Shown: piece by piece, positions 16,313 through 23,637 of the stretch
Layout: the number at the start of each line of letters is the position of its first letter
Numbering within the stretch: position 1 is the first letter of the stretch
Source of the DNA: Sphingobacterium corticibacter
GTDB lineage: Bacteria > Bacteroidota > Bacteroidia > Sphingobacteriales > Sphingobacteriaceae
DNA length: 64,000 nucleotides
NCBI RefSeq assembly: GCF_003076635.1
Contig: NZ_QDKG01000006.1
Location: 62,001 to 126,000, forward strand
Direction: 5' to 3'
Notes under the pieces: model-generated
Databases searched by the model: none
What the model saw: only the letters and a program-made list of their open reading frames with translations
Told to the model about the DNA's origin: nothing
Position numbers and translations under genes: made by a program

Positions 16313-16636
16313 ATGGAAAGTAAAAATATCGTCACATCTGATAATGCATGTGTTCTACAAGAAATCTTGAAAGTTATTGGCGGCAAATGGTCTATGTCAA
16401 TTGTGTATATCTTATTTTCAGGTACTCATAGATTTAGTCAACTTGAAAAATCCATCCCACATATAAATACCAGAATGCTTATCAAGGAGTTAAAAACACT
16501 GGCCAGCTTTGATATCGTTTCCAGAAAAGTTTATGCTACGGTTCCTCCAACGGTAGAATATACCTTAACAGAAAAAGGAAAGATGTTGAAGCCTATAATT
16601 GATGATATCTATGAATGGGGCAAAGTAAATATGTGA
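16313..16636 (+). CDS. HxlR-family transcriptional regulator, 107 aa
   Basis: Winged-helix HxlR protein with CVLQEILKVIGGKWSMSIVY, FSQLEKSIPHINTRMLIKEL as recognition region, and the wing PPTVEYTLTEKG. The length is typical. A Cys at the family's usual N-terminal position could sense reactive species. Divergent from the SDR gene and the probable controller of it. The pair repeats the logic of the OYE module next door although the proteins are not close copies. Confidence 0.88.
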   Translation: MESKNIVTSDNACVLQEILKVIGGKWSMSIVYILFSGTHRFSQLEKSIPHINTRMLIKELKTLASFDIVSRKVYATVPPTVEYTLTEKGKMLKPIIDDIYEWGKVNM

Positions 16637-16719
16637 TCTTTAAAATGCGGATTTCATGCTGTAAAGCTTTATTAGATCTATGGCAGTCCCATCAAAATAG
16701 GCAAAGACATTTCCATTTC

Positions 16720-16736
16720 TGTCTCAAAAAACGAAC
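16720..16736 (+). repeat. Cassette-border motif, copy R6 (exact)
   Basis: TGTCTCAAAAAACGAAC, exact consensus. GTCT at its left is mirrored by AGAC at 16741-16744, so the whole stretch could be a pair of imperfect inverted half-sites. Confidence 0.85.
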
Positions 16737-16771
16737 TAATAGACTAGATAGCAGGTGCAGCTTAAAGGTAG

Positions 16772-16885
16772 TTGGCTATTGATTATCCGGGGGGTCGCAA
16801 TGATGACTATTTACATAAGCTGCGAGAAGACTCACTTCCAAAATTAATTTGTAAGATTGCAAAAATGCTTGAACAATTCGAATAG
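16772..16885 (+). pseudogene. C-terminal fragment of an unknown protein
   Basis: The frame reads LAIDYPGGRNDDYLHKL, then LPKLICKIAKMLEQFE and a TAG, with an in-frame stop just before it. Composition and helix pattern look like a real protein tail. It begins 36 bp after border copy R6, so it may have lost its 5' part when the module was captured. Family not recognised. Confidence 0.35.
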
Positions 16886-16893
16886 CAAAGGAA

Positions 16894-17250
16894 ATGGTAA
16901 TAGATGTACATATTTTTAGTAAACTAAAAATTGCTGAGATTGTCCCTGATAAAGTTCTATTCAATATAGATGAATGGCTTGACATAATAGGTAATTTATA
17001 CTATCAAGGATTTCACGGGGTCATAATAAATGAACGAAGTATAGCGCCATCTTTTTTCGATTTGAGATCGAAAATAGCCGGAGAGGTTCTTCAAAAATTT
17101 TCAAATTATAACATTCGATTAACAATAGTCGGCAAATTCACTGATCTTTCAAGTAACAGTTTAACAGATTTTATATACGAAAGCAATAAAGGAAGACACA
17201 TTAATTTTGTTGACTCAACCTCAGAAGCTTTGAAAACCTTTTCGATTTGA
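16894..17250 (+). CDS. DUF4180-family protein, 118 aa
   Basis: Matches the DUF4180 pattern: GNLYYQGFHGVIINERSI, then FFDLRSKIAGEVLQKFSNY, RLTIVGKF, and the highly conserved DFIYESNKGRHINF near the C-terminus. The function of this family is not known; it is often found beside regulators or accessory enzymes. The stop overlaps the next start (TGATG), so the two are translated together. Confidence 0.8.
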   Translation: MVIDVHIFSKLKIAEIVPDKVLFNIDEWLDIIGNLYYQGFHGVIINERSIAPSFFDLRSKIAGEVLQKFSNYNIRLTIVGKFTDLSSNSLTDFIYESNKGRHINFVDSTSEALKTFSI

Positions 17251-17939
17251 TGAATTTAATCAGTTCAGATTTCCGTTACAATATTAACGATCACATGGTT
17301 GAAATACCGGAAGGTCAAATTCAATTGCGAGATGACAGAATTAAAGAGACGTGGCATGTGGAAATAGAACCTTTCTTACTTTCGAAATTTCCAGTAACAC
17401 AGGAACTGTATAGGGCTGTAACGAGTGAAAATCCTAGCATCCATATTGGCAACCTACTACCTGTAGAAACGGTATCATTTTTAGACACGCTAATATTTTG
17501 CAATAAACTTTCCGAAGTAAATGATCTGCAACCGTATTACAATGTTGATGGTAAAGATATTTTGGAGAATAAGTCATCCAATGGGTTTCGTTTACCATCA
17601 GAAGCAGAGTGGGAATATGCCTGTAAGGCAGGTGTAATTGGCATTAGGTACGGCGAATTGGAATCTATAGCTTGGTATAAAGGTAATTCTGATAATAGAA
17701 CACACATCGTGGGGCAAAAGGAGCCAAACAAATGGGGGCTTTACGATATGCTAGGTAATGTCTGGGAATGGTGTTCGGACTTATACGATACGGAAATATA
17801 TGGATCATATCGCGTGTTCCGTGGTGGTGGCTTCTGCGATGATCAAAGAAGCGTAATGGCTACAACACGAAGGAGAAGTCATCCTATGAAGTTTAAAATT
17901 GATGATCTCGGATTCAGGATAGCTAAAAATGGGTTATAA
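17250..17939 (+). CDS. Formylglycine-generating-enzyme-like (SUMF1/EgtB fold) protein, 229 aa
   Basis: FGE-sulfatase domain: FLLSKFPVTQELYRAV at the start, then GFRLPSEAEWEYACKAG, GLYDMLGNVWEWCSDLYD, RVFRGGGFCDD and LGFRIA at the end. True formylglycine enzymes need a C-terminal Cys pair that is not visible here (one Cys in GGGFCDD), so oxidase activity is doubtful; other members form sulfoxides or serve as C-type-lectin-like binders. The ATG at 17250 overlaps the DUF4180 stop. It forms a two-gene module bounded by border copies R6 and R7. Confidence 0.8.
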   Translation: MNLISSDFRYNINDHMVEIPEGQIQLRDDRIKETWHVEIEPFLLSKFPVTQELYRAVTSENPSIHIGNLLPVETVSFLDTLIFCNKLSEVNDLQPYYNVDGKDILENKSSNGFRLPSEAEWEYACKAGVIGIRYGELESIAWYKGNSDNRTHIVGQKEPNKWGLYDMLGNVWEWCSDLYDTEIYGSYRVFRGGGFCDDQRSVMATTRRRSHPMKFKIDDLGFRIAKNGL

Positions 17940-18073
17940 TAGACAGAAAATTCGCGTAAATAAGGACCATAAAAGTTGTTTTAAAAATTGATGCTATGTT
18001 CTGGATGTATGTAATTATCCCAAAAATCTACAGATCTAAACTAGATAAAAGTTTCAACATAGATTGGGGCACC

Positions 18074-18090
18074 CGTCTCATAAAACGAAC
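18074..18090 (+). repeat. Cassette-border motif, copy R7
   Basis: CGTCTCATAAAACGAAC, one mismatch. The core is a perfect palindrome TAAAACG-AA-CGTTTTA (18081-18096) around AA. It is the right-most copy seen, so the array seems to end here. Confidence 0.8.
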
Positions 18091-18150
18091 GTTTTAATAA
18101 AAAAGTCTTAAATGTATTATACAGCATAATCAACGGTGCCTAAGCCTACA

Positions 18151-18516
18151 TCACCCCCTCATAAACTTTAGTTTCGAGGTAAAGATCGTCGCCATTTTTT
18201 CCGCTCTCCATTTTGCTTCATCAGCCAACTTTCCTTCAAAATGAGTATCGACTGTGCGGCACCAGATCGACAACCAGCGCTCGAAATGCGTACTATTGAT
18301 CGAGAGCTGAGCATGCGGCGGAAATGGATTACCATTGTAGGTGTGTTCTTCCAAAAGAAGCGTTTGCCAAAAGGCGTACATTTTTTCCAAATGTACTGGC
18401 CATTCGTGGATAGCCTTCTGAAAAATAGGACCTATTACCGCATCTTTTTGTACTTCACCATAAAATGAATCGACCAAAAGTTTTATATCGATAAGACTAA
18501 GAATATCGGTTTTCAT
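18151..18516 (-). CDS. Group III truncated hemoglobin, 121 aa
   Basis: Short globin of the group III (P/Ctb) type: VDSFYGEVQKDAVIGPIF, HLEKMYAFWQTLLL, then PFPPHAQLSINSTHFERWL, which contains the proximal-His region, and FEGKLADEAKWRAEKMA. It binds heme and O2/NO; in bacteria this group is linked to NO or microaerobic stress. The ATG at 18516 matches where the domain begins. The frame extends to 18627, overlapping the upstream HTH gene by 4 bp, but that extra 37-residue leader is unlike the family. Confidence 0.82.
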   Translation of the reverse strand: MKTDILSLIDIKLLVDSFYGEVQKDAVIGPIFQKAIHEWPVHLEKMYAFWQTLLLEEHTYNGNPFPPHAQLSINSTHFERWLSIWCRTVDTHFEGKLADEAKWRAEKMATIFTSKLKFMRG

Positions 18517-18623
18517 GAGCAAGATGTCTAACAGTATCACTATCGATTTGCCATAGATAATAGGACTAATATAGGAATATATTAATACAAGATTAGGTAA
18601 CTTTTCGCTGCGGATCGGTTCTA

Positions 18624-18824
18624 TCATTCAAGGTGTTTGCGGACTTCCTCTACCGAAATATCGTAGTAGGCGGCAAATTCGTCCGCAGTGAGCAAATGAT
18701 GATCCGACTTTCTGTGAGCAGCACGTACTAGACGGAAATAGCGGTAGGCTTGCCGAATGCTTACACCTAGTATAAGCGCGATATCCTGTGGATGTATGAT
18801 AAAGCGAGGAGGTGTTGTATTCAT
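18624..18824 (-). CDS. Small helix-turn-helix protein, 66 aa
   Basis: A single DNA-binding domain: HPQDIALILGVSIRQAYRYF is an excisionase/MerR-like helix-turn-helix, followed by LLTADEFAAYYDISVEEV. Small proteins of this sort are common in Bacteroidota, often beside the gene they control. It lies directly upstream of the globin on the same strand and may regulate it or simply share its transcript. Confidence 0.65.
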   Translation of the reverse strand: MNTTPPRFIIHPQDIALILGVSIRQAYRYFRLVRAAHRKSDHHLLTADEFAAYYDISVEEVRKHLE

Positions 18825-18827
18825 AAG

Positions 18828-19344
18828 CTGTCGTCTAAAAGACCGAGTGCTATCTCCAAAAAAGATGCACTAGGTGCGTGTTAAAGAATGTTTCAGCATG
18901 ACAATTATAATATGGCTCTACAATCATATTTTAGTCAGTCTTTCGCAGTTTCTACGAGCAATATTAACTTGTGTGGGTAAATATATTAATTCAAAATTTA
19001 ATTTTTATTTATGTACATTCATGGTAAATAACTGGTGAACTCCCAGCCTACTACCCGACAACTCCCCGTGAAGTAGTAGGCAATCAATGATCCTTTTTGC
19101 TAGTGTCATATTGTGTCATTTAATACCATTTCGTGTCCAATCGTGCCATCACATTTTTTATTTGCACACACCATTTTGTCTGAAAAAGTAGAGACCTTAT
19201 AAAGCTTCAACGGATACTAATTAGCTAATCGCAGTAAAAAAATAGAGTAGATAGGCGATATTAAAGCCAACCGAAATATCATTCTGAACGTTGACCAATT
19301 GTGAAGTTTCTGCTATTTTAGGGGTAACTATTTCAAATTCTACC
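18828..19344. other. Intergenic stretch with a hairpin and GTGTC motifs
   Basis: No gene recognised in about 515 bases. It holds a 9-bp inverted repeat GCCTACTAC/GTAGTAGGC (19046-19054, 19073-19081) and, at about 19100-19155, four degenerate copies of a T(A/T/C)GTG(T/C)CAT-like word. These may be binding sites or decayed sequence. Confidence 0.4.
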
Positions 19345-19587
19345 ATGATTTCGATCTCCATAAATGCGTTTTCTAAAGCGGTGAAGGTATTTTGTGCAGG
19401 CATACTATTTGGTTTGCTAGTGTTGAGTTGTTCAAAAGATGATGGATTAGGTTCCAATTATCAGGTTACGTATGTGCTAGAAGGACCTGCTGTTGTCGCA
19501 CAAGTACAATATACGCCAACCATAATGAGACGCGTGATGCGACGTTTTCAGCGTCAATTGATGCTGGAGCAGTTTTGGGTTAATTAA
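19345..19587 (+). pseudogene. Frameshifted small lipoprotein
   Basis: From the ATG at 19345 a lipoprotein signal is clear (GILFGLLVLSC with the lipobox Cys), followed by NYQVTYVLEGPAVVAQVQYT. Near 19520 the frame turns into a basic tail with no lipoprotein character. One base later, another frame continues sensibly (NETRDATFSASIDAG) and then stops. I read this as a 1-nt deletion plus truncation of a secreted lipoprotein gene. A sequencing error is the alternative. Confidence 0.55.
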
Positions 19588-19622
19588 GAAGGGCAAGGGG
19601 AGAGTGTAGAGGTTATACAACT

Positions 19623-19650
19623 AAAAGGTGCCCAGATCGGACACCCTTTT
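19623..19650. terminator. Bidirectional terminator
   Basis: AAAAGGTG on the left and CACCCTTTT on the right form a short stem flanked by A and T runs. It lies between the lipoprotein remnant (+) and the fimbrillin-like gene (-), which converge here. Confidence 0.65.
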
Positions 19651-19712
19651 ACGATGTAATATATTCATTAAGATTCGCTAACCTTTTAAGATTGCTGCCA
19701 AGGATAGATCGA

Positions 19713-21308
19713 CTACATAGCGATACATCTGATGGTTCTAGATGCTAAAAAGATAGCATCATCAGGAGCACTTAATTCTACGGTAGTATTGGTTATCAAT
19801 AGACGAACGGGGCCGCGTGATTGTGGGACGGTGCTGGTCCAGTAGTTTAGCCTACTACCTCTATTATCTATCCCGGTTGATGCGCCCTCGGTAGTAACGT
19901 TCATAAAACCTTGGGCAGGCAGCGCGAGTGCGACATTGGCGTTGCGCCTGCTTGTGAATACTGCAGCGGAGCCATAATTTGTATTACTCGCATTAAAGGA
20001 TCCTTTCCTCGTCAGGATAGTATCGTCTAATAGGTCTTGCATCTCCGTTCTTGTAGGAATACGAAAACCTGCCGGGCATATATCGTTTACACCTTTCACT
20101 GGTGATGACTCTGTTCCTGCATTCCAGTTCGTACTACTAGCAGCATTGCTGTTAAAATTAGAATTTGTAGTGGTAGCAGTGCCAGTGGCAGTATGAATGT
20201 TTCTGCCAAACTGGTAATAGTTGCCGTGTAGTGCCGATGTGATGGTTGTTGGGTTGTGCGGAAGCGTGTTGGTAACACCTAGATTGTGTAAGGCCCAAAT
20301 CTCACCATTGATACGTGCTGATGGTACGTTCATGTGTGTTATGTATTGATCGTTTGGCACGATGTTTACGATGAGGTTGTATCGAATGCCCGGTGAGACA
20401 GTCAGGTCGGTAAATGGCACCAGATTAGTTGCAGTAATTGATCCAATCGTTATAGAGGATATAGTGAATATAGTCGCGCTATTGCTAACCGAATTAATAA
20501 AGTTGGTAGATGTATTGGTTATATTCCGACTGCCGACAGTATTAAATGCAACGGTAACATTTTGATTCGTTCCGCTTGGAGTATGTGATCCGTCAGCAAG
20601 ATTCACTGTCATGCCGCTATTATGAGGTCGAAAATTTCCTGCCGCAGAGGTGATGTTATATCCAGTTTGTTGGGAGTTGATAGTAACGGTAATAAGTGGT
20701 TTTTTGTGTTTAAATACGATGTCTAATCGATTGGTTACACCGCTGTTGACTGTCATAGTTTGCTGGTAATACATCAGTGCAGATGTTCCTCCCGTTACAA
20801 CAATTTGAGAATTTGTGAGCGTTCGAGTAGCTACCGCAGGAGTGGTGGCAGGCATGGCGCTAGTTAGACCCAGAGAAACGGCGACAAATGTATAGGTAGT
20901 AGCGTTATCTAATTCTAATGCTTGTGTGCTAGCTTCTTGTCCGCGGATGTAATCACGTTCGGTCACAAATGCGCCTGCCTGATCGTAGACCAATACGCGG
21001 TAACGCATATTAGTAGCAAGAGTAGTGGTGTCTGACTCAGCCCTAGAGCCATCTTTTAGTGAGGAGGTAGCAGCTGTCTCTTCGGGTCTCAACTCGGCTA
21101 CCATCAAGAAGTCTTTGTTGAGTTCAATGGTATTGCGTTGTCTGGTAGGTTTATCAGGTATTGCCGCTCTATTGCCAATTGATTGTTCGGATTCGAAAAC
21201 AACGTCTGCTAATGCAACCTGAACGAGACCAGTGGATTGATCAGTAATGTTTTCCGACTTGCAAGATAATAAGAGCGCACATATCAGTATAGGTAAATAG
21301 TTTTTCAT
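19713..21308 (-). CDS. Fimbrillin-like lipoprotein with FISUMP domain, paralogue 1, 531 aa
   Basis: Surface or secreted lipoprotein: signal ILICALLLSCKSE with lipobox Cys16. Residues about 20-330 follow the fimbrillin (Mfa/FimA-like) pattern with NRAA, RNTIELNKDFLMVAELRP, YRVLVYDQAGAFV and TYTFVAVS. The last 180 residues carry the FISUMP (Fib_succ_major) pattern: WALHNLGVTN, YYQFGRN, CPAGFRIPTRTEM, NYWTST and a final IRC. Fimbrillins build adhesive pili or surface layers. It is one of four tandem copies, all on the minus strand. The N-terminus is nearly identical to paralogue 2 while the middle and C-terminus differ most from the others. Confidence 0.8.
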   Translation of the reverse strand: MKNYLPILICALLLSCKSENITDQSTGLVQVALADVVFESEQSIGNRAAIPDKPTRQRNTIELNKDFLMVAELRPEETAATSSLKDGSRAESDTTTLATNMRYRVLVYDQAGAFVTERDYIRGQEASTQALELDNATTYTFVAVSLGLTSAMPATTPAVATRTLTNSQIVVTGGTSALMYYQQTMTVNSGVTNRLDIVFKHKKPLITVTINSQQTGYNITSAAGNFRPHNSGMTVNLADGSHTPSGTNQNVTVAFNTVGSRNITNTSTNFINSVSNSATIFTISSITIGSITATNLVPFTDLTVSPGIRYNLIVNIVPNDQYITHMNVPSARINGEIWALHNLGVTNTLPHNPTTITSALHGNYYQFGRNIHTATGTATTTNSNFNSNAASSTNWNAGTESSPVKGVNDICPAGFRIPTRTEMQDLLDDTILTRKGSFNASNTNYGSAAVFTSRRNANVALALPAQGFMNVTTEGASTGIDNRGSRLNYWTSTVPQSRGPVRLLITNTTVELSAPDDAIFLASRTIRCIAM

Positions 21309-21521
21309 ATTGTGAAACTTTATAGTAAATATTTTTCCTATTACAGTAGTAATTAAACCAATATCTATTTTTCCTATTAATGGAATAAATTCGATATGTA
21401 TAATTGTAGATTATACGCTACGTTTGAAAAGTGATGAATACGAGCGTCACAAGAAGAGTAAGACTATCTGATCTCGTACTTGTCTTAAAGAATGATTACT
21501 TGTTGAAGCTGAATTGACATT

Positions 21522-21554
21522 GATTGCCTTGTGCGTAGTAAGCACAAGGCAATC
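21522..21554. repeat. 13-bp hairpin downstream of paralogue 2
   Basis: GATTGCCTTGTGC/GCACAAGGCAATC, perfect arms and a 7-nt loop. The same hairpin, with one change, recurs at 23478-23510 after paralogue 3. No T-run, so it may stabilise 3' ends; it marks the tandem-duplication unit. Confidence 0.65.
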
Positions 21555-21680
21555 GGTAGATGATCGCATTTCAGTATGTTGTTCGTTGTTAAGAATAGTC
21601 TATGTACGATCTTACTATTCACCATACAGTAATTCATTACTTCAAATTCACTTCCATGATTACGAAATAATTACTGTCAA

Positions 21681-23264
21681 CTATTGAGCAGTGCATCTAA
21701 GAGGTCTAGATTGCAAAAAAGCTGTACTAGAAGTGCCTGGCGAGCCCACTGAAGCATTTGTGAAGGTAATTAGCAGTCGATAAGGATCTGACGTCGATAG
21801 AGCATTACTAGCGTAAATGGCTGCCTCATGTCCTCTATCCGATACATCATTTGTTAAAAAATAACCTTGAGCGGGCAGCGTGAGTAATACATTAGCATTT
21901 CGCCTGCTTGTGAGTACTGCAGCGGCATTGTAATTCGTGTTTGACTCACTCCAGTTTCCTCTCCTAGTTACAACAACTCCGTTTAATAGTTCTTGCAAAT
22001 TGGCTCTTGTAGGTATACGAAAACCATCAGGGCACACATCGTTTACTCCCTTAATTGGTGCGGCCTCGGTTCCTCGATTCCAATTAGTAATACTAGCATT
22101 ATTGCCGTTATAATTAGAGTTTGTCCTGGTGCTTGTGCCTACGGCAACATTAATGTTTCTGCCAAATTGGTAATAATTACCATGTAGAGCTGATGTGATG
22201 GTCGTTGGGTTGTGATCAAGCGTGTTGGTGACACCCATATTGTGCAAAGCCCATATTCTCCCATTAATACGTGCTGATGGGACACCCTCATGTGTTAGAT
22301 ATTCATCCGTAGGTACAATGTTTAAGATTAGATTGTACCGAACTCCTGGTGCTACGGTTAGAGTAGTAAACGGTGTTAAGTTGCTTAAGGTAAGTGGACC
22401 AATGGTAATGGAGTTGAGGATGAAGGAGGTCGCGCTATTGCTAACCGAATTAATGTAGTTGTTAGATGTATTAGTTATAATCTGACTGCCGACAGTATTA
22501 AATTCAACAGCAACTGGTTGCGCAGTTCCGCTTTGAGTATGTGATCCGTCAGCAAGATTCACCGTCATACCATTGTTATGTGGTGCAAAATCTCCAGAGG
22601 CTGCGGTGATGTTATAGCCAGTTTGTTGAGAGTTGATAGTAACGGCAATAAGTGGTTTTCTATGTTTAAAAATGATATCCAATCGATTGATCGCATTATC
22701 GCTCACCGTCATAGTTTGCTGATAATACATCAGTGCAGATGTTCCCCCTGTTACGACAATTCTTGAATTGATTAAAGTTCGAGTAGCTACCGCAGGAGTG
22801 GTGGCAGGTATGGCGCTAGTTAGACCCAGAGAAACGGCGACAAATGTATAGGTAGTAGCGTTATCTAATTCTAATGCTTGTGTGCTAGCCTCTTGACCGC
22901 GGATGTAATCGCGTTCGGTCACAAATGCGCCTGCTTGATCGTAAACCAAGACGCGATACTGTATGTTATTACCAAGCGTCGCGGTGTCTGACTCAGCTCT
23001 AGAGCCATCCTTTAGCGATGAAGGGGATGTGGTGTCTTCGGGTCTCAACTCGGCTACCATCAAGAAGTCTTTGTTGAGTTCAATGGTGTTGCGTTGTGTG
23101 GTAGGTTCATCAGGTGTTGCCGCTCTATTGCCAATTGATTGTTCGGATTCGAAAACAACGTCTGATAATGCAACCTGAACGAGACCAGTGGATTGATCAG
23201 TAATGTTTTCCGACTTGCAAGATAGTAAGAGCGCACATATCAGTATAGGTAAATAGTTTTTCAT
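21681..23264 (-). CDS. Fimbrillin-like lipoprotein with FISUMP domain, paralogue 2, 527 aa
   Basis: Same architecture as paralogue 1: lipobox LLLSCKSE, fimbrillin-like domain, FISUMP-like C-terminus (CPDGFRIPTRANL, final LRCTAQ). Residues 1-60 are nearly identical to paralogue 1, but from about residue 60 to the end it is nearly identical to paralogue 4, about 5 kb away. This mosaic pattern points to recombination or gene conversion between copies. The upstream 300 bp are also duplicated in front of paralogue 1. Confidence 0.8.
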   Translation of the reverse strand: MKNYLPILICALLLSCKSENITDQSTGLVQVALSDVVFESEQSIGNRAATPDEPTTQRNTIELNKDFLMVAELRPEDTTSPSSLKDGSRAESDTATLGNNIQYRVLVYDQAGAFVTERDYIRGQEASTQALELDNATTYTFVAVSLGLTSAIPATTPAVATRTLINSRIVVTGGTSALMYYQQTMTVSDNAINRLDIIFKHRKPLIAVTINSQQTGYNITAASGDFAPHNNGMTVNLADGSHTQSGTAQPVAVEFNTVGSQIITNTSNNYINSVSNSATSFILNSITIGPLTLSNLTPFTTLTVAPGVRYNLILNIVPTDEYLTHEGVPSARINGRIWALHNMGVTNTLDHNPTTITSALHGNYYQFGRNINVAVGTSTRTNSNYNGNNASITNWNRGTEAAPIKGVNDVCPDGFRIPTRANLQELLNGVVVTRRGNWSESNTNYNAAAVLTSRRNANVLLTLPAQGYFLTNDVSDRGHEAAIYASNALSTSDPYRLLITFTNASVGSPGTSSTAFLQSRPLRCTAQ

Positions 23265-23477
23265 ATTGTGAAACTTTACAGTAAATATTTTTCTATTACA
23301 TTAGTAATTAAACAAATGTCTATTTTTCCTATTGATACAATAAATTCGAAATGTATAATTGTAGATTATACGCTACGTTTGAAAAGGTAATGAATACGAG
23401 CTGCATAAGAAGAGTAAGACTATCTGATCTCGTACTTGTCTTAAAGAATGAATACTTGTCGAATCTGAATTGACATT

Positions 23478-23510
23478 GATTGCCTTGCGCGTAGTAAGCA
23501 CAAGGCAATC
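23478..23510. repeat. 13-bp hairpin downstream of paralogue 3
   Basis: GATTGCCTTGCGC/GCACAAGGCAATC, the second copy of the hairpin at 21522 with one mismatch in the stem. Confidence 0.6.
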
Positions 23511-23637
23511 AATCGGTAGATGATCGCATTTCAGTATGTTGTTCGTTGTTAAGAATCGTCTATGCATAATTTTACTATCCACCTTCCGCTAGTTCATTAC
23601 TTCAAATTCACGATGATTACGGATTAGTTGCCCTCAA

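Noticed and set aside
18517-18627. 37-residue N-terminal extension of the truncated hemoglobin
   Set aside because: It overlaps the HTH gene stop by 4 bp, which hints at coupling, but the leader is unlike any globin start and MKTDILSLIDIKLL fits the family start.
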